Positions 30,536 through 39,062 of a stretch of 64,000 nt of DNA are shown here, piece after piece. The notes under the pieces were generated by a model. The model searched no databases, had not been told where the DNA came from, and worked only from the letters and a program-made list of their open reading frames with translations. Origin of the DNA: Sabulicella glaciei (GTDB lineage: Bacteria > Pseudomonadota > Alphaproteobacteria > Acetobacterales > Acetobacteraceae); the NCBI RefSeq assembly GCF_026183895.1, contig NZ_JAPFQI010000009.1, positions 62,001-126,000 of the forward strand, written 5' to 3'. Each line of letters starts with the position of its first letter. The first letter of the stretch is position 1. The position numbers and the translations under genes were made by a program.

Positions 30536-31837
30536 ATGCAGACCACCTTCACCGCCGAGCAGCTCCGGGATCCGGACACTGCGGAGGCCAACAAGATCCT
30601 CCGCACCTGCGTGCATTGCGGCATGTGCACGGCGACCTGTCCGACCTTTCTCCTGCTGGGGGATGAGCTGGATTCGCCGCGTGGGCGCATCTACCTGATC
30701 AAGGACATGCTGGAGAACGGCCGGGCCGCCACGGAGCTTGAAGCGCGGCACGTGGATCGCTGCCTGTCCTGCCTGTCCTGCATGACCACTTGCCCCTCGG
30801 GCGTGCACTACATGCATCTCGTGGACCATGCGCGGCGCCACATCGAGGAAACCTATCGCCGCCCCTGGCCCGAGCGGGCGCTGCGTTCGGTGCTGGCGCG
30901 CGTCCTGCCGCGGCCCGGCCTGTTCCGCCTGTCGCTGCGCGCCGCCGCCCTGGCGCGGCCCCTGGCGCGGCTGATTCCCGGACGCGGCACCACGGCGCAG
31001 CGCCTGCGCGCGATGCTCACCCTGGCCCCCGCCGCCCTGCCGCCGCGCTCCCCGATGCAGGAGGCGCCGCTGCACCCGGCCGAGGGCACGCGGCGCGGCC
31101 GCGTGGCGCTGCTGACGGGCTGCGCGCAGAAGGTGCTGGACCCCACGATCAACGAGGCGACGATCCGCCTCCTCACCCGCATGGGGATTGAGGTGGTGGT
31201 GCCGCGCGGCCAGGGCTGCTGCGGCGCGCTGACGCACCACATGGGCCAGCACGACCCGGCCATGGCGGCGGCGCGCGCGAACCTCCAGGCTTGGGGCGCC
31301 GAGATCGAGGGACAGGGGCTGGACGCGATCGTCATCAACGCCTCGGGCTGCGGCACCACGGTGAAGGATTACGGCTTCATGTTCCGCGATGAGCCGGAGG
31401 CCGCGCTGGCGGCAAAAATCTCCGAGCTGGCCATGGATGTGACGGAGGTGTTGGACCGCTTCGGCTACCGTCCCTCGCGCGAGGCGCCGGGGCTGACCGT
31501 GGCCTATCATTCCGCCTGCTCGCTCCAGCACGGGCAGAAGATCACCGCCCTGCCGAAGGAGTTGCTGAAGCGCGCCGGCTTCGCGGTGAAGGAGCCGGCC
31601 GAGCCGCATATCTGCTGCGGCAGCGCCGGCACCTACAACCTGCTGCAGCCCGGCATCGCCCAGGCGCTGCGGGCGCGCAAGCTGGAGAACATGGCGCGGC
31701 TCGACGCCGACCTCGTCGCCGCCGGCAATATCGGCTGCATCACGCAGCTTTCCGGCGATGCGCTGCCGGTGGTGCACACGGTCGAACTGCTGGACTGGAT
31801 GGCGGGCGGGCCGAAGCCGGCGAAGCTTTCGGCATGA
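30536..31837 (+). CDS. glcF: Glycolate oxidase iron-sulfur subunit GlcF
   Basis: A 433-residue subunit that passes electrons from GlcD/GlcE to the membrane. Two [4Fe-4S] motifs lie at CVHCGMCTATCPT (about residues 25-37) and CLSCLSCMTTCPS (about 79-91). Two CCG-type domains follow, with GCCGALTHH and ICCGSAGTYNLLQP. It overlaps hldD by four bases, so the epimerase is read as part of the same transcript. Confidence 0.95.
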   Translation: MQTTFTAEQLRDPDTAEANKILRTCVHCGMCTATCPTFLLLGDELDSPRGRIYLIKDMLENGRAATELEARHVDRCLSCLSCMTTCPSGVHYMHLVDHARRHIEETYRRPWPERALRSVLARVLPRPGLFRLSLRAAALARPLARLIPGRGTTAQRLRAMLTLAPAALPPRSPMQEAPLHPAEGTRRGRVALLTGCAQKVLDPTINEATIRLLTRMGIEVVVPRGQGCCGALTHHMGQHDPAMAAARANLQAWGAEIEGQGLDAIVINASGCGTTVKDYGFMFRDEPEAALAAKISELAMDVTEVLDRFGYRPSREAPGLTVAYHSACSLQHGQKITALPKELLKRAGFAVKEPAEPHICCGSAGTYNLLQPGIAQALRARKLENMARLDADLVAAGNIGCITQLSGDALPVVHTVELLDWMAGGPKPAKLSA

Positions 31838-32811
31838 TCTTGGTCACGGGCGGGGCCGGCTTCATCGGCTCCCATGTCGTCGCCGCGCTGAACGATGCGG
31901 GCCGCACCGACGTCGTGGTGAGCGACCGGCTGCGCGACGGCGCCAAGTGGCGCAACCTCCGCAAGGCGGTGCTCGCCGACCTCGTCCCGCCCGAGGAGCT
32001 GCCTGCCTGGCTGGAGGGGCGGGAGCTGGAGGCGGTGGTGCATCTCGGCGCCAATTCCGCCACCACGGCCACGGATGGCGACGACGTGATGCGGCGCAAT
32101 TTCCGCTTCTCGCTCATGCTGCTCGACTGGTGCACGGCCCAGCGCGTGCCCCTGGTCTATGCCAGCAGCGCCGCGACCTATGGCGATGGCGAGGCGGGGT
32201 TCGACGACGCCGACGACCTCCAGTCCCTGCGCGCGCTGCGGCCGCTGAACCTCTACGGCTGGTCCAAGCACCTGTTCGACCAGGCGGTCGCGGCGCGGCG
32301 CGAGGCGGGGGGCGCCCTGCCGCCCGCCTGCTGGGGGCTGAAGTTCTTCAACGTCTATGGCGCCAACGAGCATCACAAGGGCGAGATGCGCTCCGTGGTC
32401 CACAAGGTGTTCGAGACGCTCCGGCGCGCCGAGGAGGTGAGGCTCTTCCGCTCCCACCGCCCCGACTTCCGTGACGGCGAGCAGCTGCGCGACTTCGTCT
32501 TCGTGGAGGACGTGGTCGCCGTGATCCGCTTCCTGCTGGCGAAGGGGGAGGGGGCGGGGTTGCTCAATGTCGGCGCGGGGATCGCGCGCTCCTGGCTCGA
32601 CCTCGCGCGGGCCGTGGGCATGGCCATGGGGGTGGAGCCCGAGATCCACTTCATCGACATGCCCGAGGCGCTGCGCGGCAAGTACCAGTATCGCACCGAG
32701 GCGGCGCTGGTCCGGCTGCGCGCCGCCGGCTTCAATGCCCCGATGACCTCGCTGGAGGAGGGGGTGGCACGCACCGTCTCCATCCTGGCGACCGAAGACG
32801 GCCATCGCTGA
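31834..32811 (+). CDS. hldD: ADP-L-glycero-D-manno-heptose-6-epimerase
   Basis: A 325-residue extended short-chain dehydrogenase that epimerises ADP-D,D-heptose to ADP-L,D-heptose for the lipopolysaccharide inner core. It shows the NADP motif VTGGAGFIGSHVV, the HLGANSATTATDGD segment, YASSAATYGDGEAGF, the YGWSK catalytic motif and FFNVYGANEHHKG, which is specific to this family. Overlap with glcF suggests shared transcription rather than shared function. Confidence 0.94.
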   Translation: MILVTGGAGFIGSHVVAALNDAGRTDVVVSDRLRDGAKWRNLRKAVLADLVPPEELPAWLEGRELEAVVHLGANSATTATDGDDVMRRNFRFSLMLLDWCTAQRVPLVYASSAATYGDGEAGFDDADDLQSLRALRPLNLYGWSKHLFDQAVAARREAGGALPPACWGLKFFNVYGANEHHKGEMRSVVHKVFETLRRAEEVRLFRSHRPDFRDGEQLRDFVFVEDVVAVIRFLLAKGEGAGLLNVGAGIARSWLDLARAVGMAMGVEPEIHFIDMPEALRGKYQYRTEAALVRLRAAGFNAPMTSLEEGVARTVSILATEDGHR

Positions 32812-32818
32812 GCGAGCG

Positions 32819-33745
32819 ATGCGGACCGCCCTCGTCACCGGGGCCACAGGCTTCATCGGCCGGCACCTCGTCCGGCGCCTGCGGGAAGGGGGCTGGCGCG
32901 TCGTCGCCGCCGGCGGGCCCGAAACGCCGCCCGGCGAGGGGCTCGCGCTCGACATCCGGGACTGCGCGGCGCTGCTGGCGCTGATCCGTGCGGAGCGGCC
33001 GGAAGTGATCCACCACCTCGCCGGGCAGAGCCTGCCGGCGCTGGCCTTTGCCGATTCGGGCCCGACCCTGGCGGCGAACGTGCTGGGCACCGCGGCGCTG
33101 CTGGAGGCGGCGCGCGATTCGGGCGTGGCGCCGCTCGTCGTGGTCGCCTGCTCCGGCACCGCCTATGGGGCGAGCCTCGGGCAGGAGGCGGTGCGCGAGG
33201 ACGCGCCGCTGCTGCCGCTGACGCCCTACGCGGTCAGCAAGGCGGCGCAGGACATGCTGGCCTTCGCCGCCCATCGCACCGGCCCGGTGCGGACGGTGCG
33301 GGCGCGCATCTTCAACACCACCGGCCCCGGCAAGACGGGCGACGTGCTGAACGACCTCGCTGGACGGGTGGGGGCACTGGCGCGGAGCGGCGTGCGCGAG
33401 GGCGGGCTGCGCGTCGGCAACACGGCAAGCCGCCGTGCCATCCTGGACGTGAAGGATCTGGCCGAAGCCCTGTTCCTGCTGGGCGAGGCCGGCGAGGCCG
33501 CTGCGGGCGAGGCCTTCAACATCGGCGCGCCCGAGGCGGAAACGGTGGCGTCGCTGATCCATCGCCTGCAATCGGTCAGCGGAATCGCGTTGCGGCCCGA
33601 GCCGGACCCGGCGCTGTTCCGCCCGGCGGATGAGCCGTTGTTGCTGGGCGATACGGCGCGGATTTGCGCCCTGACCGGCTGGAAGCCGCGGATTTCGCTG
33701 GATTCCACGATCCGGCGCATTTACGAGACTGTCTTGCTCAATTAA
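32819..33745 (+). CDS. NAD(P)-dependent epimerase/reductase, GDP-6-deoxy-4-keto-mannose reductase-like
   Basis: A 308-residue extended short-chain dehydrogenase. NAD(P) binding is at VTGATGFIGRHLV. The catalytic motifs are CSGTAYGAS and the Tyr/Lys pair in YAVSKAAQDM. ARIFNTTGPGKTGDVLNDL is typical of the GDP-4-dehydro-6-deoxy-D-mannose reductase (Rmd) group, so it may use the product of Gmd (10758-11750) to make GDP-D-rhamnose. Assignment within the family is inference. It follows hldD after seven bases and fits a nucleotide-sugar operon. Confidence 0.75.
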   Translation: MRTALVTGATGFIGRHLVRRLREGGWRVVAAGGPETPPGEGLALDIRDCAALLALIRAERPEVIHHLAGQSLPALAFADSGPTLAANVLGTAALLEAARDSGVAPLVVVACSGTAYGASLGQEAVREDAPLLPLTPYAVSKAAQDMLAFAAHRTGPVRTVRARIFNTTGPGKTGDVLNDLAGRVGALARSGVREGGLRVGNTASRRAILDVKDLAEALFLLGEAGEAAAGEAFNIGAPEAETVASLIHRLQSVSGIALRPEPDPALFRPADEPLLLGDTARICALTGWKPRISLDSTIRRIYETVLLN

Positions 33746-33778
33746 CACTCCTGCCAATCGGGAGAAGGAAGGCGCGGC

Positions 33779-35053
33779 TTGAGCCGTCTGGCCTGGATCG
33801 CATTGGCGGGCACTGGCGCGCTGACGGCTGCCTGGATGGGTGGCTTGCTGCCGCCGGGCGTGCCGCCCTCTCCCGCACGGCCTGCCCCTCCCATGGTCGC
33901 GGCGCCCGAGCCGCCGCGCGTCGGTGTCGAAGCGCTGCGCGAAGCGGCGAACCGGACCGAGCCGCGTCCCGCCGTGCCCGCGCCGCAGCCGCCCCTGGCC
34001 GCCGCGTCCCGCCCTGAGCCCCAGGGCCGGTCTGCCCCGCGGGCTGAGCCTGCCGAGGCCGCCCGGCCCGCGCCGCCGCGCTTCGACGTGGCCCGGCTGG
34101 GCCGCAACGGCATGCTGGTGGCTGCTGGCCGCGCCCAGCCCGGCTCCGAGGTCACGCTGCTGGACAATGGCCGCGAGATCGGCCGGGGCCGCGCCGATGC
34201 GCGCGGCGAATGGGTGATCCTGCCGGACGCGCCGCTCGGCCCTGGCGCGCGGGAACTGACCCTGATGATGCGCCCGCCGGGCGGCGAGCCGGTGCCCGGC
34301 GAGGCCAGCGTGGTCCTGCTACCGCCCGACCCCGCCCCGGCTCTGGCCACCGTGGCGCCAGGCCAGGCGGAAGCGACGCGCGAAGCCGCGGTGGGCGACG
34401 CGGCCTCCGCAGAGACCCACGCTGCGCGCGAGGAACGCGTGGCCGAGGCCACGCCGCGCCGGGAACGGCCCCAGGCCGAAGCCTCCGCCTCCCAGGCCGC
34501 GCCGGGGCCGCTGGCGCTGCTGGTACCGCAGGCCCAGGCCGCGCCGGTGGTGGCGCTGCAAGCCCCGTCCCGCGCCCGCTTGGCGCTCGACCTCGTGGAT
34601 TACGGCATGGACGGCGACATCCGCTTCGCCGGCTCCGCCCCGCCGGGTTCCGTGGTCCGGCTCTACGTGAATGGCCGGCACCTGGGCGATGCCACTTCGG
34701 ACGCCGCCGCGCGCTGGAGCTTCGCCGCTGGCGACCGGCTGCCGCCCGGGCGCTACACGCTGCGCGTAGACCAGCTGGACGCCCAGGGCCGCGTGGCGTC
34801 GCGGGTGGAGCAGCCCTTCCTGCGCGAGCCGCCGCCGGTCATCGCCGCCGCCGCGGCAGCGGCACCGGAATCCCGTCACATCGTCCAGCCGGGCCACACT
34901 CTCTGGCGCATCGCGCGCGAGAATTACGGGCGCGGCGCCCGCTTCACCCTGATCTACGCCGCCAATCGCGCGCAGATCCGCGACCCGCACCGCATCTTCC
35001 CGGGTCAGGTCTTCGCGTTGCCCACGCCGGCGGCTTCCAGCCGCTCCAGATAA
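33779..35053 (+). CDS. LysM domain protein with Ig-like repeats (TTG start)
   Basis: A 424-residue envelope protein. The N-terminus is a hydrophobic anchor (RLAWIALAGTGALTAAWMGG), followed by long proline/alanine-rich linkers and two similar beta-sandwich-like units. These are centred on GSEVTLLDNGREIGRGRADARGEW and GSVVRLYVNGRHLGDATSDAAARW. The C-terminal LysM domain (HIVQPGHTLWRIARENYG to IFPGQVFALP) binds peptidoglycan. The start is a TTG with the strong ribosome site GGGAGAAGGAAG. The last 49 bases overlap an opposite reading frame that starts near 35406. Confidence 0.85.
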   Translation: MSRLAWIALAGTGALTAAWMGGLLPPGVPPSPARPAPPMVAAPEPPRVGVEALREAANRTEPRPAVPAPQPPLAAASRPEPQGRSAPRAEPAEAARPAPPRFDVARLGRNGMLVAAGRAQPGSEVTLLDNGREIGRGRADARGEWVILPDAPLGPGARELTLMMRPPGGEPVPGEASVVLLPPDPAPALATVAPGQAEATREAAVGDAASAETHAAREERVAEATPRRERPQAEASASQAAPGPLALLVPQAQAAPVVALQAPSRARLALDLVDYGMDGDIRFAGSAPPGSVVRLYVNGRHLGDATSDAAARWSFAAGDRLPPGRYTLRVDQLDAQGRVASRVEQPFLREPPPVIAAAAAAAPESRHIVQPGHTLWRIARENYGRGARFTLIYAANRAQIRDPHRIFPGQVFALPTPAASSRSR

Positions 35054-35406
35054 GGGTCGAGGGACAGGGCGAAGCGCACCATCTCGCTCAACAGCCCGGG
35101 GGCGGTGTCGCGCGGCTCGGCCTCCGTTTCCAGCCGCAGCCGGTGGTTCGGGGTAACGCGCAGCGCCCAGCCGGGCGGCATCTCGGGCGGCAGGCGCCGC
35201 ACCTCCTCCAGCGTCCAGACCCGGTCCGCGCCCGGTTCCGCCGTCGAGGGGATGCGCCCGGCCAGGGCAGAAAGCCACAGCCGGCCCCGTTCCAGCCGCG
35301 CCTCGCAGGGGCGGCCGCGCCACGCGAAGCGCAGGGCTGGCGGCTCATGCCCCTCCTGCGGGGCCAGCGTTCCGTTGCGCGCGACGAAGAAGGTGCGGAG
35401 GGTGAG
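35005..35406 (-). CDS. Conserved-looking 133-codon frame of unknown family, no standard start at its natural N-terminus
   Basis: The minus strand is open from an upstream TAG (35407-35409) to a TGA at 35005-35007. The translation reads like a real compact protein: LRTFFVARNGTL, ALRFAWRGRPCEARL, RLWLSALAGR, VWTLEEVRRLPPEMPPGW, HRLRLETEAE, MVRFALSLDPYLERLEAAG. No family is recognised. The first GTG (35202) would keep only 65 residues and cut away half of the plausible sequence. A CTG near the tenth codon is the only other candidate. The coordinates give the whole open frame; the true start is unknown. It converges on and overlaps the LysM gene. Confidence 0.5.
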   Translation of the reverse strand, partial: LTLRTFFVARNGTLAPQEGHEPPALRFAWRGRPCEARLERGRLWLSALAGRIPSTAEPGADRVWTLEEVRRLPPEMPPGWALRVTPNHRLRLETEAEPRDTAPGLLSEMVRFALSLDPYLERLEAAGVGNAKT

Positions 35407-35455
35407 CTAGGGTTCAGCTTGCCCCAGGCAGATGAACGGACCATAAACCGCGCCC

Positions 35456-36136
35456 ATGTCGCTCCGAAACAGCATGAGCCTCGTCCTCGCGCCGCCGCAC
35501 CCGGTGGGGCGTCCCTTTCTTTGGGGTGGCGCCGCCGTCGCCGTGCTGGGAGGGCTGATCCTGGGGGCCTGGCTGTTCTGGCTGGGTGCCGCCTTCACCG
35601 CCTTCTGCCTGTATTTCTTCCGCGACCCGCGCCGCGTCCCGCCGTCACGTCCTGGCCTCATTCTCGCCCCGGCGGATGGCAAGGTGGTGCTGGTCGGCCC
35701 CGCCGTGCCGCCGGCGGAGCTGGAGATGGGCAGCGCCCCGCGCCACCGCGTCGCCATCTTCCTGTCCGTGCTGGACGTGCACGTGAACCGCTCCCCGGTG
35801 CAGGGGCGGGTGGGCCGCATCGTCTACCGCGCCGGCGCCTTCTTCGACGCCTCGCTGGACAAGGCGAGCGAGCACAATGAGCGCAATGGGCTGCGCATCG
35901 ACCTGCCGGATGGCGGCAATCTCGGCTGCGTGCAGATCGCGGGCCTCATCGCCCGGCGCATCGTCTGCACGGCGCGCGAGGGCGACCAGATCCTGGCCGG
36001 GGAGCGCTTCGGCATCATCCGCTTCGGCTCGCGCACCGATGTCTACCTGCCCGAGGGGGTGAAGCCCCTGGTGACGCTAGGCCAGACCATGATCGGCGGC
36101 GAGACGGTCCTGGCCGAACTCGGGACCCGGGGCTGA
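35456..36136 (+). CDS. psd: Phosphatidylserine decarboxylase proenzyme (short form)
   Basis: A 226-residue inner-membrane proenzyme that makes phosphatidylethanolamine. It has two N-terminal hydrophobic segments, FCLYFFRDPRRVPP, LILAPADGKVVLVGP, FLSVLDVHVNRSPVQG and the self-cleavage site in RFGSRTD, where the Ser becomes the pyruvoyl group. The size is that of the short PSD-A form. An in-frame ATG six codons later (35474) is a second possible start. It overlaps pssA by one base (TGATGG), so the two successive steps of the pathway are coupled. Confidence 0.95.
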   Translation: MSLRNSMSLVLAPPHPVGRPFLWGGAAVAVLGGLILGAWLFWLGAAFTAFCLYFFRDPRRVPPSRPGLILAPADGKVVLVGPAVPPAELEMGSAPRHRVAIFLSVLDVHVNRSPVQGRVGRIVYRAGAFFDASLDKASEHNERNGLRIDLPDGGNLGCVQIAGLIARRIVCTAREGDQILAGERFGIIRFGSRTDVYLPEGVKPLVTLGQTMIGGETVLAELGTRG

Positions 36137-36987
36137 TGGCGGAAGGGGCGCCGAGGGCCGGGCTTCGCCGACGCCTAGGCCGGTTCGGCGGTCAGGCTGG
36201 GCGCGCGCCGAGCCTGAACCGGCTGATCCCGAACATCCTCACCATGATGGGCCTCTGCGCCGGTCTGGTGGCGATCCGCTTCGCCTTCGACGGGCGCTTC
36301 GCCCAGGCGGCGGCCTTCATCGTCGCGGCCGGCGTCATCGACGGGCTGGACGGGCGCATCGCGCGGCTGCTGAAGGGCACGTCGCGCTTCGGGGCGGAGT
36401 TCGACAGCCTCGCCGACTTCCTGTCCTTCGGCGTTGCGCCCGCGCTGATCATGTATCTCTGGACCATGAACCAGGTCGGGCCGATGGGCTTCGTGCCCTG
36501 CGTGATGTTCGCCGTCTGCTCCTCGCTGCGCCTCGCGCGGTTCAACGCCGCCTCCATCGTCGAGCCGGGATCGGTGCCCGCGCCGCGCCCGGCCTTCGCG
36601 TCGAACTTCTTCACCGGTGTCCCGGCGCCGGCCGGCGCGGGTCTGGCGCTGTTTCCGCTCTTCGCCTCGCTGGCCTTCGGCGAATGGGGCTGGACGGCCA
36701 CGGCCGATGCCTTCCGCCGGCCCCTTCTTTCCGCCGTGGTGCTGCTGGTGGTGGGGGCACTGATGGTCTCCACCCTGCCATCCTGGTCGTTCAAGAAGGT
36801 GAAGATCCCGCCGCGCCTCGTCCTGCCGCTCCTGCTCGGTGTCGGCGGCTTCGTGGCGGTGCTGGTGACGGAGCCCTGGGCGGCGCTGGCGGCGGCCGCG
36901 CTGATCTATGCGGGGATGCTGATCTTCTCCGCGCGGGCCTATGGGCGCCTTGCGCGGGAGCATGAGGCGACGCACCCGCCAGGCTGA
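36136..36987 (+). CDS. pssA: CDP-diacylglycerol--serine O-phosphatidyltransferase
   Basis: A 283-residue multi-pass membrane enzyme that makes phosphatidylserine from CDP-diacylglycerol and serine. The CDP-alcohol phosphotransferase signature starts at DGLDGRIARLL and ends with the aspartates of FGAEFDSLADF. Hydrophobic helices follow to the C-terminus. It starts on the stop codon of psd. Confidence 0.95.
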   Translation: MAEGAPRAGLRRRLGRFGGQAGRAPSLNRLIPNILTMMGLCAGLVAIRFAFDGRFAQAAAFIVAAGVIDGLDGRIARLLKGTSRFGAEFDSLADFLSFGVAPALIMYLWTMNQVGPMGFVPCVMFAVCSSLRLARFNAASIVEPGSVPAPRPAFASNFFTGVPAPAGAGLALFPLFASLAFGEWGWTATADAFRRPLLSAVVLLVVGALMVSTLPSWSFKKVKIPPRLVLPLLLGVGGFVAVLVTEPWAALAAAALIYAGMLIFSARAYGRLAREHEATHPPG

Positions 36988-37033
36988 AGCGGCCTCAAGC
37001 CAGACGGGATTGCTTGGCAGCCCGGAAAATGCG

Positions 37034-37080
37034 TCCCGAGCCACCTCACCGCATCCCGATGCGGTGAGGCGGCTCGGGGA
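37034..37080. terminator. Long inverted repeat between convergent genes, probable bidirectional terminator
   Basis: A 21-base arm (37034-37054) pairs with 37059-37080 across a four-base loop, with one mismatch near the middle and an extra G near the right end. It lies between the stops of pssA and the CaiB/BaiF gene. No T run follows, so it may act with Rho or protect transcript ends. Confidence 0.7.
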
Positions 37081-37086
37081 GCGGCA

Positions 37087-38325
37087 CTACCTGCGCCGCG
37101 CCTCCACCAGCACGCCAGCCTCGGCGAGGCGGGCGATCTCCTCCTCGCTGAAGCCCTTGGCGGTCAGCACCTCGCGCGTGTGCTCGCCGAAGCGGGGCGG
37201 CTTGGCGGAGGTGTCGCCCGGGGTGCGGGACAGCTTGATCGGCGTGCCGAGGCCGCGGAACCCGTCCTTCTCCGTCACCATGGCGCGGTGCGCGGTGTGG
37301 GCGGCGCGCATCGCCTCGTCCACGCCCAGCACCGGGCCGGCGGGCAGGCCGGCGGCCAGCATGCGCTGGCACAGCTCGTGCCCATCCTCGCCCGCGAAGC
37401 GCTCCTCCAGGATGGCCATCAGCGCCGGGCGGTTGGTGACGCGCCCGCCATTGGTGCGGAAGCGCTCGTCGCCCGGAAGCTCCTCCAGGCCGAGGAAGGC
37501 GCAGAACTTGCGGAAGGTCGGGTCGTTGCCGACGCCCACGAAGATCTCGCAGGTCTTCGTCTGGAACTTGGCGTAGGGGGCGAGGTTCGGATGCGGGTTG
37601 CCCGTCGCCACCGGCCGCTTGTTGTTCAGGAAGAAGTTGGCCGCGTGCGGGTGCAGCAGCGCCATACCGCAATCGTGCAGCGTCATGTCGCAATACTGGC
37701 CCTGGCCCGACTTCTCGCGGTCGTGCAGCGCCATCAGGATGGCGATGGCGCTGAACAGCCCGGTGGCGATGTCCACGATCGGCGTGCCGAGACGCGTCGG
37801 GCCGCTATCCTCCGTGCCATTGATGGACATCAGCCCGACCATGGCCTGCAGGATGGCGTCGTAGCCCGGGAAGCCGCCTAGCGGCCCGGTCGCGCCGAAG
37901 CCGGAAACGCGGCAATGGATCAGGCGCGGGAAGCGCTTGGCCAGCACCGCCTCGTAGCCCAGCCCCCACTTCTCCATGGAGCCGGGCTTGAAGTTCTCGA
38001 TCAGCACGTCCGCGCCTTCGAGCAGGCGCAGCAGCACCTCGCGCCCCTCGGGCTTGGCGAGGTCGAGGCCGACCGACTTCTTGTTGCGGTTCACGCCGAT
38101 GAAGTAGGAGGCGTCGCCATCCTCGTTGAAGGGCGGGCCCCAGTCGCGCACCTCGTCGCCCTGGGGCGGCTCCAGCTTGATCACCTCCGCGCCGTGGTCT
38201 GACAGGATCATGGTGCAGTACGGGCCGCCGAGGACGCGGGTGAGGTCCACCACGCGCAGCCCGGCCAGGGCGCCCGGCCCGGTGCGGAGGGCCTTGCCCT
38301 CGGTCACGGTCATGCCGTCGGTCAT
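37087..38325 (-). CDS. CaiB/BaiF family (class III) CoA transferase
   Basis: A 412-residue family III CoA transferase, which moves CoA between carboxylic acids through an Asp-bound intermediate. Family marks are LAGLRVVDLTRVLGGPYCTMILSDHGAEVIKLE, NRNKKSVGLDLA, the FKPGSMEKWGLGYE segment and the catalytic Asp region PIVDIATGLFSA. The start at 38325 overlaps the stop of the beta-subunit gene (ATGA); an ATG four codons later is also possible. The acids used are not known. It ends a three-gene CoA-transferase operon. Confidence 0.92.
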   Translation of the reverse strand: MTDGMTVTEGKALRTGPGALAGLRVVDLTRVLGGPYCTMILSDHGAEVIKLEPPQGDEVRDWGPPFNEDGDASYFIGVNRNKKSVGLDLAKPEGREVLLRLLEGADVLIENFKPGSMEKWGLGYEAVLAKRFPRLIHCRVSGFGATGPLGGFPGYDAILQAMVGLMSINGTEDSGPTRLGTPIVDIATGLFSAIAILMALHDREKSGQGQYCDMTLHDCGMALLHPHAANFFLNNKRPVATGNPHPNLAPYAKFQTKTCEIFVGVGNDPTFRKFCAFLGLEELPGDERFRTNGGRVTNRPALMAILEERFAGEDGHELCQRMLAAGLPAGPVLGVDEAMRAAHTAHRAMVTEKDGFRGLGTPIKLSRTPGDTSAKPPRFGEHTREVLTAKGFSEEEIARLAEAGVLVEARRR

Positions 38326-39062
38326 GCGGCCGCCTTCCTTTCGAACACGCGCGAACAGAACTCGGGATAGGTTTCCATCATCTCGTCGCAGACCGGGCCG
38401 CGCAGCAGCGCCAGCTCCTCCGCCGTGGGGGCGGGGGTCTCGCCGAGGGAGGGCGCCACGTCGAAATCGAAGCCGGTCTCGGCGCGGATGTTTTCCAGCG
38501 TCTCGCCGGGGTGCAGCGTCTCCAGCGTGAAGCGGCCGCGCGCTGGGTCGAAGCCGAAGACGCAGCGCCCGGTCACCAGCGCCTGGGCGTGGCCGCGGCG
38601 GAACACGCCGGGCTCGCTGACGCCGGGGGCGGAGATATGCGCCACCCGGTCCACCAGCACGCGGGACGAATGCTCCTCGCGGAACAGGATGGTGCGGCCG
38701 GCCATGAAATACATGAAGGCCGAGCCGAAGGAGCCGGGGAAGCGCACCTCGCGCCCCGGCCATTCGCCCGTGCCGATGAGGTTGAGGTTGGCCTGCCCGT
38801 CGATCTGCCCGCCGCCCAGGAAGAACAGGTCGATGCGGCCCTGGCCCGTGAGGTCGAACAGCTCGCGCGTCCCTTCGGTGAAGGGATTGCCACTGCGCTT
38901 GTGCAGCAGCGACAGCCGCACGGGCGAGCCCCCCTTTGACACCAGCCAGCACGCGGCGGCGGGGATGGGCGAGGCCGCACCCACCGCGATGTGCCGCGTC
39001 GGCCGAGCGCGGATCAGTCGCGCGAGGGTGACGGCGAGAAGCTCCTCCGGCTTGTGGCTCAT
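38322..39062 (-). CDS. CoA transferase beta subunit, family I (IpdB-like)
   Basis: A 246-residue family I CoA-transferase beta chain. It has HIAVGAASPIPAAACWLV near the N-terminus, a central FFLGGGQIDGQANLNLIGTG segment, and REVRFPGSFGSAFM. The usual catalytic-Glu motif of acetate or glutarate CoA-transferases (ENG or ESG type) is not visible, and the GGQIDGQANLN pattern resembles IpdB of steroid-ring degradation. That resemblance is an inference. It overlaps both the alpha-subunit gene and the CaiB gene by four bases. Confidence 0.85.
   Translation of the reverse strand: MSHKPEELLAVTLARLIRARPTRHIAVGAASPIPAAACWLVSKGGSPVRLSLLHKRSGNPFTEGTRELFDLTGQGRIDLFFLGGGQIDGQANLNLIGTGEWPGREVRFPGSFGSAFMYFMAGRTILFREEHSSRVLVDRVAHISAPGVSEPGVFRRGHAQALVTGRCVFGFDPARGRFTLETLHPGETLENIRAETGFDFDVAPSLGETPAPTAEELALLRGPVCDEMMETYPEFCSRVFERKAAA

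Noticed and set aside
37034-37080. Inverted repeat considered as the end of a mobile element
   Set aside because: There is one copy, no transposase and no target duplication. It sits exactly between two convergent stop codons, so a terminator is simpler.
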